This document shows positions 46,248 through 56,307 of a DNA stretch of 64,000 bases, one piece after another. This stretch comes from Pseudomonas sp. CBZ-4 (GTDB taxonomy: Bacteria > Pseudomonadota > Gammaproteobacteria > Pseudomonadales > Pseudomonadaceae), in the NCBI RefSeq assembly GCF_000346755.1, contig NZ_ANNV01000106.1, positions 42,646 to 106,645 of the forward strand, in the 5' to 3' direction. The notes under the pieces were generated by a model. That model did no database searches and was not told the origin of the DNA. It saw only the letters and a program-made list of their open reading frames with translations. A program made the position numbers and the translations under genes. Numbering within the stretch: the first letter of the stretch is position 1; each line of letters starts with the position of its first letter.

Positions 46248-47002
46248 TGCTCCGACAGGTATTGCTGATATTCCGGCGTACCGGGATAGAGTCGTTCGAG
46301 TTGCTGGCCAAAACGTGCGGCCGTGTCGTGTTCTTCATGAACCGTCGCCAGGCGCACGCCGAGCAATAGACTACGTGCATTTTGCCCGCTGAGCAGGCTA
46401 AAACGCTCGTAATAGTCACGAGCCGGCACATAATGCCTGTCATCAAAGGATAACTCAGCCATTTCGAGCAGTGCCCGCGGCTGACGACCATTCAAATGCA
46501 GGGCTTTTGCCAACTGCTGGCGAGCGCTGTCGCGCTGGCCGAGGCGCATCGAGGTCACCCCGAGGTTCTCGAAGACACGGGAACGCTCAGGATAAAGGGT
46601 ATCGGCGCTGGCTTGCTGGAAATAAAGGGCGGCCTGGTCAAAACGTTTCTGCTCGAACAGGAAGCTGCCGTAGTTGTTCAGCAGCCGCGGGTCGGCAGGT
46701 CGGGAGGCCAGCGCCTTGCGGAAATAGTGGTGGGCCAGGTCAGGCTCGGCCTGGGCCTGGAACACCAGGGCAAGCGCCGCATTGGCGTCGGCATCGTCGC
46801 TGTCCAGCTCAAGGGCCTTCTTCAGCGGCACCTTGGCCTGCTCGCTCATGCCTTGTTGCAGGTACCCCAAGCCCAGTTGCACATAGGCAACTCGCGCCTC
46901 ATCACGGCCTTTACCGGTTTGCAAAGGGCTGTCATGGCCCGATGAAACACAACCGGCCGCGAGGCCGGTAACAAGCAAGAGCAGCGCAAGGCGCAAGGGC
47001 AT
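46244..47002 (-). CDS. pilW: Type IV pilus biogenesis/stability lipoprotein PilW (PilF)
   Basis: A 252-residue outer-membrane lipoprotein; the lipobox is LAAGC (Cys 18), followed by six or so TPR repeats (LGLGYLQQGMSEQAKVPLKKALELDSDDADANAALALVFQAQAE). In pseudomonads it is the pilotin for the PilQ secretin. AGAGAGGA lies five bases before the ATG. The gene sits between rlmN and rodZ as in other Pseudomonas. Confidence 0.94.
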   Translation of the reverse strand: MPLRLALLLLVTGLAAGCVSSGHDSPLQTGKGRDEARVAYVQLGLGYLQQGMSEQAKVPLKKALELDSDDADANAALALVFQAQAEPDLAHHYFRKALASRPADPRLLNNYGSFLFEQKRFDQAALYFQQASADTLYPERSRVFENLGVTSMRLGQRDSARQQLAKALHLNGRQPRALLEMAELSFDDRHYVPARDYYERFSLLSGQNARSLLLGVRLATVHEEHDTAARFGQQLERLYPGTPEYQQYLSEQ

Positions 47003-47014
47003 AGAGATCCTCTC

Positions 47015-48163
47015 TCAGATTCGATTCACAGCAATCAGCGGCAAATCGTCGGCGGCATTCGCTTCACGCCCGGCGATGTAACGCTCACTGCGGCGGGTGC
47101 GGTCCATCACCTGCCCGACCAATTGGCCACAGGCGGCGTCGATGTCTTCACCACGGGTGGTGCGCACGGTGACGTTGTAGCCGGCCTGGTGCAGTTGATC
47201 CTGGAAACGGCGGATGGCGTTGTTGCTCGGCCGCTCGTAGCCAGAATGGGGAAACGGGTTGAACGGGATCAGGTTGATCTTGCACGGGGTGTTCTTGAGC
47301 AACTCGATCATCTCGACAGCGTGCTCGACCTTGTCGTTGATGTCCTTGAGCATGGTGTACTCAATGGTCAACACGCGTTTCTCGCCCAAGGTCGCCATGT
47401 AACGCTGGCAGGATTCGAGCAGCATCTTAAGCGGATACTTCTTGTTGATCGGCACCAATTGGTTACGCAATGCGTCATTGGGTGCGTGCAGCGACAACGC
47501 CAGGGAGACGTCGATGTGCTTGGCCAGCTCATCGATCATCGGTACCACGCCGGAGGTCGACAGGGTCACGCGGCGCTTGGAGATGCCGTAGCCCAGGTCG
47601 TCCATCATCAGGTGCATGGCCGCGATGACGTTGTCGAAGTTCAGCAGCGGCTCACCCATGCCCATCATCACCACGTTGGTGATGGCACGGTCGACGGTTG
47701 CCGGGACGCTGCCAAAGGATTTGTTGGCAATCCACACCTGGCCGATGACTTCGGCGGCGGTGAGGTTGCTATTGAAGCCTTGCTTGCCAGTGGAGCAGAA
47801 ACTGCAATCCAGGGCACAGCCTGCCTGGGACGAAACGCACAAGGTGCCGCGTTTGCCCTGGGGAATGTACACGGTCTCGACGCAGCTGCCGGACGCCACG
47901 CGCACCACCCATTTACGGGTGCCGTCGCTGGAGATGTCCTCGCTGACCACTTCGGGGCCACGGACCTCAGCAATGGCCTTGAGCTTGTCGCGCAAGGCCT
48001 TGCTGACGTTCGTCATGGCATCGAAATCGTCGACGCCAAAGTGGTGAATCCATTTCATTACCTGACCGGCACGGAAACGCTTCTCCCCGATTGAGTCGAA
48101 GAATTTCTCCATTTCCGGCTGGGTCAGACCCAGCAGGTTGGTTTTAACAGTCGATGTAGTCAT
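47015..48163 (-). CDS. rlmN: 23S rRNA/tRNA adenine C2-methyltransferase
   Basis: A 382-residue radical SAM enzyme that methylates A2503 of 23S rRNA and A37 of some tRNAs. The cluster motif CxxxCxxC is in [18 protein letters not shown], with [16 protein letters not shown] and a C-terminal cysteine in the [15 protein letters not shown] segment. GAGGG lies eight bases before the ATG at 48163. It follows ndk and begins the rlmN-pilW-rodZ run. Confidence 0.97.
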   Translation of the reverse strand: MTTSTVKTNLLGLTQPEMEKFFDSIGEKRFRAGQVMKWIHHFGVDDFDAMTNVSKALRDKLKAIAEVRGPEVVSEDISSDGTRKWVVRVASGSCVETVYIPQGKRGTLCVSSQAGCALDCSFCSTGKQGFNSNLTAAEVIGQVWIANKSFGSVPATVDRAITNVVMMGMGEPLLNFDNVIAAMHLMMDDLGYGISKRRVTLSTSGVVPMIDELAKHIDVSLALSLHAPNDALRNQLVPINKKYPLKMLLESCQRYMATLGEKRVLTIEYTMLKDINDKVEHAVEMIELLKNTPCKINLIPFNPFPHSGYERPSNNAIRRFQDQLHQAGYNVTVRTTRGEDIDAACGQLVGQVMDRTRRSERYIAGREANAADDLPLIAVNRI

Positions 48164-48192
48164 GGATTCACCCTCACTCTTTAAGCCAATGC

Positions 48193-48618
48193 TTAGCGAG
48201 CGGTTACTTCAGTAGCAGCGAAAAAGTACGAGATTTCGCGAGCAGCGGCGGCTTCGGAGTCCGAACCGTGTACAGCGTTGGCGTCGATGGATTCAGCGAA
48301 GTCAGCACGGATGGTGCCGGCAGCTGCTTCTTTAGGGTTGGTAGCGCCCATCAGCTCACGGTTCAGAGCGATAGCGTTTTCGCCTTCCAGAACCTGAACA
48401 ACAACAGGACCGGAGATCATGAAGGCAACCAGGTCGCCGAAGAAGCCACGAGCGCTGTGCTCAGCGTAGAAGCCTTCAGCTTCGGCTTTGGACAGTTGCT
48501 TGAGTTTCGAAGCTACAACCTTCAGGCCGGCTTTTTCGAAACGAGTGGTGATCTCGCCGATGACGTTTTTTGCAACAGCGTCAGGCTTGATGATGGAGAA
48601 AGTACGTTGAACAGCCAT
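48193..48618 (-). CDS. ndk: Nucleoside diphosphate kinase
   Basis: A 141-residue enzyme that balances NTP and dNTP pools. The phospho-histidine is H117 in NAVHGSDS; the [14 protein letters not shown] opening and the [21 protein letters not shown] stretch are typical. Its promoter appears to lie within the isc terminator hairpin at 48655-48677. The gene precedes rlmN by 29 bp. Confidence 0.99.
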   Translation of the reverse strand: MAVQRTFSIIKPDAVAKNVIGEITTRFEKAGLKVVASKLKQLSKAEAEGFYAEHSARGFFGDLVAFMISGPVVVQVLEGENAIALNRELMGATNPKEAAAGTIRADFAESIDANAVHGSDSEAAAAREISYFFAATEVTAR

Positions 48619-48654
48619 GGTGTAACTCCAGAAACGGTAATTTACGAAAAATTA

Positions 48655-48677
48655 AACCCGCGAATTATACGCGGGTT
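48655..48677 (-). terminator. isc-operon terminator hairpin with a TATAAT in its loop
   Basis: AACCCGCG and CGCGGGTT form an 8-bp stem; on the minus strand it is followed by TTTAATTTTT, fitting termination after iscX. The 7-base loop reads TATAATT on the same strand, a perfect -10 hexamer for ndk 46 bp downstream, though no good -35 is visible. Confidence 0.7.
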
Positions 48678-48706
48678 ATTGGGTATTGCCTAACCTGCGG
48701 GGACGA

Positions 48707-48907
48707 TCAGTCGATTTCTTCGATCCAGAGCTGCTGGACCGCTTCCAAGACCTTCTCGCCACAACGGCCAGAAGTATTGTCGAAATCAGGCAGCTCCATG
48801 ATCCAGCGCTGCAGATCAACGAAGTTGACCGTCAGCGGGCTCACATCCGGCTTGGCTTCAGCGAGCTCTTCAGCAATGCGCTGTACATCATTCCAACCAT
48901 AATTCAT
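48707..48907 (-). CDS. iscX: Fe-S assembly protein IscX
   Basis: A 66-residue acidic protein (MNYGWNDVQRIAEELAEAKPDVSPLTVNFVDLQRWIMELPDF) with the DVSPLTVNFVDL core of IscX, which binds IscS and can modulate cluster assembly. The ATG at 48907 is used; the longer reading from 49036 would run into fdx. It is the last gene of the isc operon. Confidence 0.96.
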   Translation of the reverse strand: MNYGWNDVQRIAEELAEAKPDVSPLTVNFVDLQRWIMELPDFDNTSGRCGEKVLEAVQQLWIEEID

Positions 48908-48921
48908 GACAGTTCTACCAA

Positions 48922-49263
48922 TCAGTGCGGCGCTTCGGCCGCATGGTTGAGCGAATATTTCGGAATTTCGACAGTGATGTCTTCGGTCCCGACCTTGGCC
49001 TGACAGCTCAGGCGCGAATGCGCTTCCAAGCCCCATGCGCGATCAAGAAAGTCCTCTTCCAGTTCGTCAGCCTCTTCCAGGGTGTTGAAGCCCTCACGGA
49101 TGATGCAGTGACAGGTGGTGCAGGCGCAGACGCCGCCGCAGGCACTTTCGATCTCGATGTGGTTGTCATGGGCGACTTCGAGGATGGACTTGCCGGTCTC
49201 AGCCTCCACGACCATACCGTCCGGGCAATGCTCGGCGTGTGGCAGAAAAATGACCTGCGGCAT
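48922..49263 (-). CDS. fdx: [2Fe-2S] ferredoxin of the isc system
   Basis: A 113-residue adrenodoxin-type ferredoxin. Cluster ligands are C42, C48, C51 and C87 (IESACGGVCACTTCHC; LSCQAK). It supplies electrons for cluster formation on IscU. GAGGAA of its ribosome site overlaps the hscA stop, so the two are coupled. Confidence 0.98.
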   Translation of the reverse strand: MPQVIFLPHAEHCPDGMVVEAETGKSILEVAHDNHIEIESACGGVCACTTCHCIIREGFNTLEEADELEEDFLDRAWGLEAHSRLSCQAKVGTEDITVEIPKYSLNHAAEAPH

Positions 49264-49266
49264 TAA

Positions 49267-51129
49267 TTATTCCTCGATTTCATTCAGGTTGCGTCCCGCC
49301 AGGGCGGCTTTCACCGTCTGGTCCATGCGGCGGGCAGCGAAGGCATCGGTCACTTGCGACAGACGCTTGGTCTGTTGCTCGATGGCATAACCATCGGTGC
49401 CTTTCATCAATTCGGCCAGTTCCTGCATCTGCAGGTCGATGACCATGCGTTCTTCCGCGTCCAGCAGGCGCTCGCCATCGACGTCCAGGGCACCCTGCAC
49501 GGCTTCGAGCAGGCGCTGGGCATCCACTTGCTGCTCGCGCAATACGCGGGCGACCTTGTCGTCACCGGCGTACTGGAACGAATCCTTGAGCATCTTGGCG
49601 ATTTCGCCGTCGGTGAGGCCGTAGGACGGCTTGACCTGGATGCTGGCTTCAACGCCCGAGCCCAGCTCACGCGCCGCAACGCTGAGCAGGCCATCGGCGT
49701 CGACCTGGAAGGTCACGCGAATCTTTGCCGCACCGGCCACCATCGCCGGGATGCCGCGCAATTCGAAGCGCGCCAGGGAGCGGCAGTCGCTGATCAGCTC
49801 GCGCTCGCCCTGCAGCACATGAATCATCATGGCCGTCTGGCCATCTTTGTAAGTGGTGAAGTCCTGGGCGCGGGCGACGGGGATGGTGGTGTTGCGTGGA
49901 ATCACCTTCTCCATCAGGCCGCCCATGGTTTCCAGGCCCAGGGACAACGGAATCACGTCGAGCAACAGCAGTTCGCCACCGTCGCGTTTGTTGCCGGCCA
50001 GGGTGTCGGCCTGGATCGCGGCGCCGATGGCGACCACTTGATCCGGGTCGATTTCAGTCAACGGCTGGCGGCCAAAGGCCTCGGCGACAGCGTCACGAAC
50101 ACGCGGCACGCGGGTGGAACCGCCAACCATGACCACGGCGCCGACATCTTCCAGCTCGATACCGGAGTCACGCACGGCGCGGCGGCAGGCTTTCAGGCTG
50201 CGGGCGACCATCGGCTCGATCAACGCATCGAAGGCTTCGCGGGTCAGCTGGGCCGACCAGTTGCCGTAGGAAACTTCAACGGAAGCAGCATCAGTCAGCG
50301 CTTCTTTGGCGGCGCAGGCGGTTTGCAGCAGGTTGCGCTGCGCGCCCGGGTCCAGGTCGGCGGACAGACCGGCGCTGCTGATGATCCAGCCGGCAATGGC
50401 GTGGTCGAAATCGTCGCCACCCAGGGCGCTGTCGCCGCCGGTGGCCAGCACTTCAAACACACCGCCGGTCAGGCGCAGGATCGAAATATCAAAGGTACCG
50501 CCGCCCAAATCGTAGATCGCGACCAGGCCTTCAGCATGCTGGTCGAGGCCGTAAGCCACCGCAGCAGCCGTCGGCTCGTTGAGCAGGCGCAGCACGTTCA
50601 GGCCGGCGAGTTTTGCCGCATCCTTGGTGGCTTGGCGCTGGGCGTCATCGAAATACGCCGGAACGGTGATCACCGCCCCCACCAGTTCGCCGCCCAAGGT
50701 GGATTCCGCACGCTGGCGCAGCACCTTGAGGATATCGGCCGACACTTCCACCGGGCTTTTCGGGCCCTGCACGGTGTCAATGAACGGCATGTGGGATTCG
50801 CCGCCGACAAAGCGGTACGGCAGCTGCTCACCCAATTGCTTGACGTCGGACAACCCACGACCCATCAAGCGCTTGACCGACAGCACGGTATTCAAGGGAT
50901 CGGTAGACGCGGCCAATTTGGCCGACTCGCCGACTTCGGTGCGATCCGCGTGATAACGCACGGCGGACGGCAGGATCACCTGGCCATCGGCGTCGGGCAG
51001 CGGCTCGGACAGGCCGCTGCGCAAGGCAGCAACCAGGGAATTGGTGGTGCCCAGGTCAATCCCGACCGCCAGGCGACGCTGGTGCGGTTGTGGGCTTTGG
51101 CCGGGTTCGGCGATTTGCAGTAGGGCCAT
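49267..51129 (-). CDS. hscA: Hsp70-type Fe-S chaperone HscA
   Basis: A 620-residue DnaK-family chaperone. The ATPase domain shows [55 protein letters not shown] and [14 protein letters not shown]; the substrate-binding domain follows from about residue 390. It releases clusters from IscU by binding its LPPVK motif. It lies between hscB and fdx. Confidence 0.98.
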   Translation of the reverse strand: MALLQIAEPGQSPQPHQRRLAVGIDLGTTNSLVAALRSGLSEPLPDADGQVILPSAVRYHADRTEVGESAKLAASTDPLNTVLSVKRLMGRGLSDVKQLGEQLPYRFVGGESHMPFIDTVQGPKSPVEVSADILKVLRQRAESTLGGELVGAVITVPAYFDDAQRQATKDAAKLAGLNVLRLLNEPTAAAVAYGLDQHAEGLVAIYDLGGGTFDISILRLTGGVFEVLATGGDSALGGDDFDHAIAGWIISSAGLSADLDPGAQRNLLQTACAAKEALTDAASVEVSYGNWSAQLTREAFDALIEPMVARSLKACRRAVRDSGIELEDVGAVVMVGGSTRVPRVRDAVAEAFGRQPLTEIDPDQVVAIGAAIQADTLAGNKRDGGELLLLDVIPLSLGLETMGGLMEKVIPRNTTIPVARAQDFTTYKDGQTAMMIHVLQGERELISDCRSLARFELRGIPAMVAGAAKIRVTFQVDADGLLSVAARELGSGVEASIQVKPSYGLTDGEIAKMLKDSFQYAGDDKVARVLREQQVDAQRLLEAVQGALDVDGERLLDAEERMVIDLQMQELAELMKGTDGYAIEQQTKRLSQVTDAFAARRMDQTVKAALAGRNLNEIEE

Positions 51130-51182
51130 GGTAATCAGGTCTTATCTGTCTATCAGGCGTGCATCACGGGCAGCACACGGGG

Positions 51183-51704
51183 TTAATCGTCGAGGCGCTC
51201 TTCTAGCTGGCGCACTTCGTAGGTGAGCTTGTCGAGGAACTGCATGCGCCGCATCAGGCGTTCGGCCTGCTCACGTTGCGCTGCATCATCCCAACAGGCT
51301 GCGAAGCTTTCGTTGAGCACATCCTGGGCCGTTTTCAGACGACGCTTGAAGACTGCGACACCGGCCAGATCGGCTTCGTCCTGCAAGTCTTCGAGTTCTT
51401 CGCGCCACTGCATCTGTTGCATCAGGAAGTCGGGATCGTGAACCGTGACTTCCAGGGGCAACTCTCCACCATTCATCGCGAGCAGATAACGCGCGCGCTT
51501 GGGGGGATTCTTCAGGGTCTGATAAGCCTCGTTGAGGCTGGCCGACTTCTCCAGAGCAACGCGTTGCTCACGCTCGGAGGCGTCGGCAAAGCGGTCTGGA
51601 TGCACCCCACGCGCCAACTCTCGGTAGCGCGTGGCAAGCTGCTCAAGGTCCAGCCGAAAGCTCGGCTGCAGCTCGAATAAAGCGAAATGACAAGGAGTAC
51701 CCAC
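51183..51704 (-). CDS. hscB: J-domain co-chaperone HscB
   Basis: A 173-residue protein with an N-terminal J domain (HPD motif in [14 protein letters not shown]) and a C-terminal three-helix bundle that binds IscU. The GTG at 51704 is chosen: GAGG lies six bases upstream and it gives the standard [11 protein letters not shown] start, whereas the ATG at 51743 would overlap the end of iscA. Confidence 0.96.
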   Translation of the reverse strand: MGTPCHFALFELQPSFRLDLEQLATRYRELARGVHPDRFADASEREQRVALEKSASLNEAYQTLKNPPKRARYLLAMNGGELPLEVTVHDPDFLMQQMQWREELEDLQDEADLAGVAVFKRRLKTAQDVLNESFAACWDDAAQREQAERLMRRMQFLDKLTYEVRQLEERLDD

Positions 51705-51712
51705 GAATAGCC

Positions 51713-52036
51713 TCAGATGTTGAAGCTTTCGCCGCAGCCACATTCACCGCGCACGTTGGGGTTGTTGAACTTGAAGCCTTCGTTCAACCCTTCCTTGACG
51801 AAATCGAGCTCGGTGCCGTCCAGGTAGGTCAGGCTTTTAGGGTCGATGATCACTTTCTCGCCGTGACTTTCGAACACCTGGTCTTCCGCAACCACCTCGT
51901 CGACGAACTCCAGCACATAGGCAAGGCCGGAACAGCCCGTGGTGCGTACACCCAGACGAATCCCCTCACCTTTACCGCGCCCGTTCAGGGAGCGGCGAAT
52001 GTGCTGCGCAGCCGCTTCTGTCATGCTGATAGCCAT
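51713..52036 (-). CDS. iscA: A-type Fe-S carrier IscA
   Basis: A 107-residue protein with the three conserved cysteines C35 (TTGCSGLAY), C99 and C101 (ECGCGESF). It carries or delivers Fe-S clusters. AAGGAG lies seven bases before the ATG at 52036; the alternative start at 52060 would overlap that site. Confidence 0.98.
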   Translation of the reverse strand: MAISMTEAAAQHIRRSLNGRGKGEGIRLGVRTTGCSGLAYVLEFVDEVVAEDQVFESHGEKVIIDPKSLTYLDGTELDFVKEGLNEGFKFNNPNVRGECGCGESFNI

Positions 52037-52064
52037 CGTTGACTCCTTACTCGTCGCCAAATGC

Positions 52065-52451
52065 TTAGATCAAGCCTTTCTTCTGCTTGTAGTCGCGAAC
52101 GGCCGCCTTGATGGCGTCTTCAGCGAGTACGGAGCAGTGGATTTTCACTGGCGGCAGGGCCAGTTCTTCGGCCAGCTGGGTGTTGCTGATGGTGACAGCC
52201 TCATCCAGGGTCTTGCCTTTCATCCATTCGGTCGCCAGGGAGCTGGAGGCGATGGCCGAACCGCAGCCGTAGGTCTTGAACTTGGCGTCTTCGATAACGC
52301 CCGCTTCGTTGACCTTGATCTGCAGGCGCATCACATCGCCGCACGCCGGAGCGCCGACCATGCCAGTGCCGACATCTGGGTCTTCCGCGTCCATCTTGCC
52401 GACGTTACGCGGGTTTTCGTAGTGGTCGATGACCTTTTCGCTGTAAGCCAT
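52065..52451 (-). CDS. iscU: Fe-S scaffold protein IscU
   Basis: A 128-residue scaffold on which clusters are built. Ligands are C37, C63 and C106, with D39 nearby ([25 protein letters not shown]), and the HscA-recognised LPPVK motif at 99-103. It follows iscS after a 99-bp gap holding an RNA hairpin. Confidence 0.99.
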   Translation of the reverse strand: MAYSEKVIDHYENPRNVGKMDAEDPDVGTGMVGAPACGDVMRLQIKVNEAGVIEDAKFKTYGCGSAIASSSLATEWMKGKTLDEAVTISNTQLAEELALPPVKIHCSVLAEDAIKAAVRDYKQKKGLI

Positions 52452-52489
52452 GGTACTGAATCCTCACTCATCAGGGCCGCTCTGGGACC

Positions 52490-52527
52490 CTGTAGACACG
52501 CCTGCGTTTTCCGCCACGTGCCTACAG
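52490..52527 (-). promoter_or_regulatory. Intercistronic RNA hairpin between iscS and iscU
   Basis: CTGTAGACACG (52490-52500) and CGTGCCTACAG (52517-52527) pair in ten of 11 positions on DNA; in the minus-strand mRNA the one mismatch becomes a G-U wobble, giving an 11-bp stem around a 16-base loop. A possible stability, processing or translation element. Confidence 0.6.
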
Positions 52528-52550
52528 AGCTGGGGTGGCGGCTTCTATAT

Positions 52551-53765
52551 TTAGTGTGCCGCCCACTCGATCTTGGAAATATCGACACCGTCTTTGTACA
52601 TGTCCCACAGTGGCGACAGGACGCGCAGCTTGTTCACGGCTTCGCAGACTTTCTGCGCGGCGTAGTCAACTTGCTCTTCGGTGGTGAAACGGCCGAACGT
52701 AAAGCGGATCGAGCTGTGTGCCAGTTCGTCGTTGCGGCCCAGGGCGCGCAGCACGTAGGACGGCTCAAGGGACGCCGAGGTGCAGGCCGAACCGGACGAA
52801 ACCGCCAGGTCCTTGAGCGCCATGATCAGCGACTCGCCTTCGACGTAGTTGAAGCTCAAATTCAGGTTGTGCGGTACACGGGCGGTCATGCTGCCGTTGA
52901 TGTACAGCTCTTCAAGGTTCTCGACCTGCTTGTAGAAGCGGTCGCTGAGGGCCTTGATACGAATGTTTTCGGCAGCCATGTCTTCCTTGGCTACGCGGAA
53001 GGCTTCGCCCATGCCCACGATCTGGTGGGTCGCCAGGGTGCCCGAACGCATGCCGCGCTCGTGACCGCCGCCGTGCATGGTGGCTTCGATGCGCACGCGA
53101 GGCTTGCGGCTCACGTACAGCGCGCCGATGCCTTTAGGGCCGTAGGTCTTGTGGGCAGAGAACGACATCAGGTCGACTTTCAGCTTCGACAGGTCGATAT
53201 CGACCTTGCCGGTGGACTGAGCAGCGTCGACGTGCAGCAGGATGCCCTTGGAACGGGTCAGCTCGCCGATGGCCGCGATGTCGTTGATGGTGCCGATTTC
53301 GTTGTTCACGTGGATCACGGAAACCAGGATGGTGTCTTCACGCAGCGCGGCTTCGATCATGGCCGGGGTGACGATACCGTCGGTGGTCGGCTCGAGGTAG
53401 GTGACCTCGAAACCTTCACGCTCCAGTTGGCGCATGGTGTCGAGGACAGCCTTGTGCTCAATCTTGGTGGTGATCAGGTGTTTGCCTTTGGTCGCATAGA
53501 AATGCGCCGCGCCCTTGATTGCCAGGTTGTCGGATTCCGTAGCACCGGAGGTCCAGACGATTTCGCGCGGATCGGCGTTGACCAGGTCAGCGACCTGGCG
53601 ACGAGCGTTCTCGACCGCTTCCTCGGCTTTCCAGCCGAACACGTGGGAACGGGAGGCCGGGTTGCCGAAGTTTCCGTCAACCAGCAGGCACTCGCTCATC
53701 TTTTGCGCGACACGCGGATCAACCGGGGTGGTCGCAGAGTAATCAAGGTAAATCGGCAATTTCAT
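52551..53765 (-). CDS. iscS: Cysteine desulfurase IscS
   Basis: A 404-residue PLP enzyme that removes sulfur from cysteine for Fe-S clusters and other thio-cofactors. The PLP lysine is K206 ([12 protein letters not shown]), the persulfide cysteine is C328 ([10 protein letters not shown]), and [19 protein letters not shown] is the standard start. AGGAG lies eight bases upstream. It follows iscR by 50 bp. Confidence 0.99.
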   Translation of the reverse strand: MKLPIYLDYSATTPVDPRVAQKMSECLLVDGNFGNPASRSHVFGWKAEEAVENARRQVADLVNADPREIVWTSGATESDNLAIKGAAHFYATKGKHLITTKIEHKAVLDTMRQLEREGFEVTYLEPTTDGIVTPAMIEAALREDTILVSVIHVNNEIGTINDIAAIGELTRSKGILLHVDAAQSTGKVDIDLSKLKVDLMSFSAHKTYGPKGIGALYVSRKPRVRIEATMHGGGHERGMRSGTLATHQIVGMGEAFRVAKEDMAAENIRIKALSDRFYKQVENLEELYINGSMTARVPHNLNLSFNYVEGESLIMALKDLAVSSGSACTSASLEPSYVLRALGRNDELAHSSIRFTFGRFTTEEQVDYAAQKVCEAVNKLRVLSPLWDMYKDGVDISKIEWAAH

Positions 53766-53815
53766 GGACTTTCTCCTAAATCAGGCTGGCTGGCGTGCCG
53801 TTAGCTCTTCGGCTG

Positions 53816-54307
53816 TCACTCGACGGCGGACGCTTCAATCTTGTCCAGACGCGGCGCCTTGGTGTTGCAACGGCGCTGGTCCTGACGCTGGGCTACTTCT
53901 TGCACCTCACGGCGAGTCACAAGATCAGCCAAGCTGATACCACTCAAAAACTCATGGATCTGCAGGCTCAAGTCACACCACAGGTGGTGAGTCAGGCAGG
54001 TGTCGCCGGCGTGGCAATCACCCAGGCCCTGGCACTTGGTGGCATCGACGGATTCGTTGACCGCGTCGATCACCTGGGCGACCTGGATGCCCTGCATATC
54101 GCGGGAAAGCTGATAGCCACCCCCTGGCCCACGCACGCTGGAAACCAGATTGCTGCGGCGCAGCTTGGCGAACAGTTGCTCAAGGTAGGACAGGGAAATG
54201 CCTTGACGCTCGGAGATATCGGCCAGGGACACCGGCCCAGTTTGCGCGTGCAAAGCCAAGTCGAGCATGGCAGTCACCGCGTATCGGCCTTTTGTAGTCA
54301 GTCTCAT
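53816..54307 (-). CDS. iscR: Fe-S cluster-responsive regulator IscR
   Basis: A 163-residue Rrf2-family regulator with a winged helix ([50 protein letters not shown]) and cluster ligands C92, C98, C104 and H107. With a [2Fe-2S] cluster it represses its own operon. Two IscR-like sites lie over the promoter at 54341-54398. The ATG at 54307 gives the normal start; a longer reading from 54424 crosses the promoter. Confidence 0.98.
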   Translation of the reverse strand: MRLTTKGRYAVTAMLDLALHAQTGPVSLADISERQGISLSYLEQLFAKLRRSNLVSSVRGPGGGYQLSRDMQGIQVAQVIDAVNESVDATKCQGLGDCHAGDTCLTHHLWCDLSLQIHEFLSGISLADLVTRREVQEVAQRQDQRRCNTKAPRLDKIEASAVE

Positions 54308-54340
54308 GGACAAGTACCAAGGTGTTTCAGAATGGGAGCG

Positions 54341-54369
54341 AGTATGCGATTCCCGAGTATTTAAGTCAA
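54341..54369 (-). promoter_or_regulatory. iscR operon promoter
   Basis: On the minus strand TTGACT (54364-54369), a 17-bp spacer and CATACT (54341-54346) form a promoter 34 bp before the iscR ATG. The IscR site at 54349-54373 covers the -35 and spacer. Confidence 0.82.
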
Positions 54370-54373
54370 CTAT
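54349..54373 (-). promoter_or_regulatory. Type 1 IscR site, promoter-proximal
   Basis: Minus-strand 25-mer beginning ATAGTTGACTTAAA and ending ACTCGGGAAT; it matches the known type 1 consensus at about 22 of 25 positions by eye. Confidence 0.82.
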
Positions 54374-54398
54374 AAGACCTAGTACTTTAGTCAGGATT
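54374..54398 (-). promoter_or_regulatory. Second, weaker IscR-like site
   Basis: Minus-strand sequence containing CCTGACTAAAGTACTAGG, directly adjacent to the first site and matching the type 1 consensus at about 16 of 25 positions. A second IscR box upstream of the first is plausible. Confidence 0.5.
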
Positions 54399-54495
54399 AC
54401 CCGTAAAAAGGGCGCGCGAATCATAGCAGGATGGGGTGGGGAGGACCAGCAGCATCAGGCCCGGGCGGGAACCGTAAGACCAATGGAGATCAAAT

Positions 54496-54582
54496 GTGGG
54501 AGCTGGCTTGCCTGCGATAGCGGTATGCCAGCCACCTCTTGGGTTACTGACCCACCGCTATCGCAGGCAAGCCAGCTCCCAC
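54496..54582. repeat. REPIN (inward-facing REP pair)
   Basis: GTGGGAGCTGGCTTGCCTGC faces GCAGGCAAGCCAGCTCCCAC; both arms are the CTGG subtype and pair well. It lies between cysE and the iscR promoter. Confidence 0.9.
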
Positions 54583-54606
54583 AGGGTTATGTATTGGCTT
54601 TTGGAA

Positions 54607-55389
54607 CTAGCCAGCCTTGGTGGCAGCTTCGTCCTTGATTTCGGCGAAGTCTTCTTCGCGCAACTCAGGCAAATCCTTGGCGCAATAGGGACTGCCCAGA
54701 TCCTTCAGGGCGCCGCACATGCCATCCAACTTGCCGTCGACCGCTTGCAGATGATCGAGCAACTGGCCAATGGCGCGCGCCACAGGGTCGGGCATGTCTT
54801 CGCTGACGCCATAGGCATCGAAACCGATCTTCTCGGCCATGGCCTTGCGCTTGGCTTCCTGCTCGTCGCCGACTTCCGGCTTGACGATAATCCGCCCAGG
54901 AATGCCGACAACCGTTGCGCCAGGTGGCACGGCCTTGGTCACCACGGCATTGGAACCCACCTTGGCGCCCGCACCGACCGTGAATGGACCGAGCACCTTG
55001 GCGCCCGCCCCTACCACCACGCCATCACCCAGTGTCGGGTGGCGCTTGCCTTTGTTCCAGCTGGTGCCGCCAAGGGTTACGCCCTGATAGAGCGTCACAT
55101 CGTCGCCAATTTCGGCGGTCTCGCCGATCACGATGCCCATGCCATGGTCGATAAAGAAGCGGCGACCCACTTTGGCACCTGGGTGGATCTCGATCCCGGT
55201 CATCCAGCGACCAAAGTTCGACACCAGCCGCGCCAGCCATTTCCAGCCCATGCCCCACAGGGCGCCGGACAAGCGATGAATCCAGATGGCGTGCATGCCC
55301 GGATAGCAGGTCAGCACTTCAAAGGCGTTGCGCGCCGCCGGGTCACGATGGAAAACACTCTGGATATCTTCTCGCAGACGCTCGAACAT
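54607..55389 (-). CDS. cysE: Serine O-acetyltransferase
   Basis: A 260-residue CysE making O-acetylserine for cysteine synthesis. The N-terminal helical part ([39 protein letters not shown]) is followed by a left-handed beta-helix ([44 protein letters not shown]) with the conserved catalytic His/Asp in [17 protein letters not shown] lies upstream of the ATG at 55389. It starts two bases after the trmJ stop and lies next to the isc operon, which consumes cysteine. Confidence 0.97.
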   Translation of the reverse strand: MFERLREDIQSVFHRDPAARNAFEVLTCYPGMHAIWIHRLSGALWGMGWKWLARLVSNFGRWMTGIEIHPGAKVGRRFFIDHGMGIVIGETAEIGDDVTLYQGVTLGGTSWNKGKRHPTLGDGVVVGAGAKVLGPFTVGAGAKVGSNAVVTKAVPPGATVVGIPGRIIVKPEVGDEQEAKRKAMAEKIGFDAYGVSEDMPDPVARAIGQLLDHLQAVDGKLDGMCGALKDLGSPYCAKDLPELREEDFAEIKDEAATKAG

Positions 55390-55391
55390 TT

Positions 55392-56162
55392 TTAATCCTT
55401 CCGCTTTAGAAGCTCGCCACGGGCCGCTTTCTGGGTTTCCGTGAGGATGCCACGCAATATATTCATTTCCGCTCGACTGACCGAGCTACGCCCGTACAAA
55501 CGACGCAGGCGCGCCATCAAGTGCCGTGGTTTTTCCGGATCGAGGAATTCGATGGCCACCAGGGTTTGTTCCAGGTGCTCATAGAACCGCTCCAGCTCAT
55601 CCATGGTGGCCAACTCGCCACTTTTGGTCGAAGCCACCTCGTCCTTTTCCACTTTGCTTGGCTGACCTTCGGCGGCCAGCCAGGCCATGCGCACTTCGTA
55701 CGTCAACACCTGCACCGCTGCCCCGAGGTTCAGCGAGCTGAATTCAGGGTCTGATGGAATGTGCACGTGGTAATGACATCGCTGCAGCTCGTCGTTGGTG
55801 AGGCCGGAGTCTTCACGGCCGAATACCAAGGCGATTTCAGCGCCGCCGGCGGCTTCCTCCACCACTTTGGTGCCGCACTCACGCGGGTCCAGCAGCGGCC
55901 AAGGGATACGACGGTCGCGCGCACTGGTGCCCAGCACCAGGTTGCAACCGACCAACGCATCTTCCAGGGTGGCGACAACCTGGGCTTTTTCCAGGATGTC
56001 ATTAGCGCCGGACGCGCGGGCATCGGCCTCGTGATGCGGGAACACACGCGGTTCGACCAGCACCAGGCGCGTCAGCCCCATGTTTTTCATGGCTCGCGCC
56101 ACCCCACCGATATTGCCGGGATGACTGGTATTGACCAAGACGACACGAATGTTTTGCAGCAA
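55392..56162 (-). CDS. trmJ: tRNA (cytidine/uridine-2'-O)-methyltransferase TrmJ
   Basis: A 256-residue SPOUT methyltransferase acting on position 32 of tRNAs. Motifs are [21 protein letters not shown] at the N-terminus and [44 protein letters not shown] near the knot. The start is the TTG at 56162 (then [12 protein letters not shown]); no ATG lies upstream in frame and the first internal one would remove the conserved N-terminus. It forms a two-gene unit with cysE and is divergent from suhB. Confidence 0.95.
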   Translation of the reverse strand: MLQNIRVVLVNTSHPGNIGGVARAMKNMGLTRLVLVEPRVFPHHEADARASGANDILEKAQVVATLEDALVGCNLVLGTSARDRRIPWPLLDPRECGTKVVEEAAGGAEIALVFGREDSGLTNDELQRCHYHVHIPSDPEFSSLNLGAAVQVLTYEVRMAWLAAEGQPSKVEKDEVASTKSGELATMDELERFYEHLEQTLVAIEFLDPEKPRHLMARLRRLYGRSSVSRAEMNILRGILTETQKAARGELLKRKD

Positions 56163-56243
56163 GGGAGGCGCTCTCGGACACGGGAAAGGGGAGCAAATCT
56201 TACAGAACCGCCTAAGGTTATGCCATGAAAGCTAACGTCGTCC

Positions 56244-56271
56244 TTCACCTGAAGAAAGTTTCTGCTAGAAT
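56244..56271 (+). promoter_or_regulatory. suhB promoter
   Basis: TTCACC (56244-56249), a 16-bp spacer and TAGAAT (56266-56271) form a sigma-70-like promoter 36 bp before the suhB ATG. Confidence 0.7.
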
Positions 56272-56307
56272 GCTCGGCTTTCTTTAACAACCTTAGGTGA
56301 CACATCC

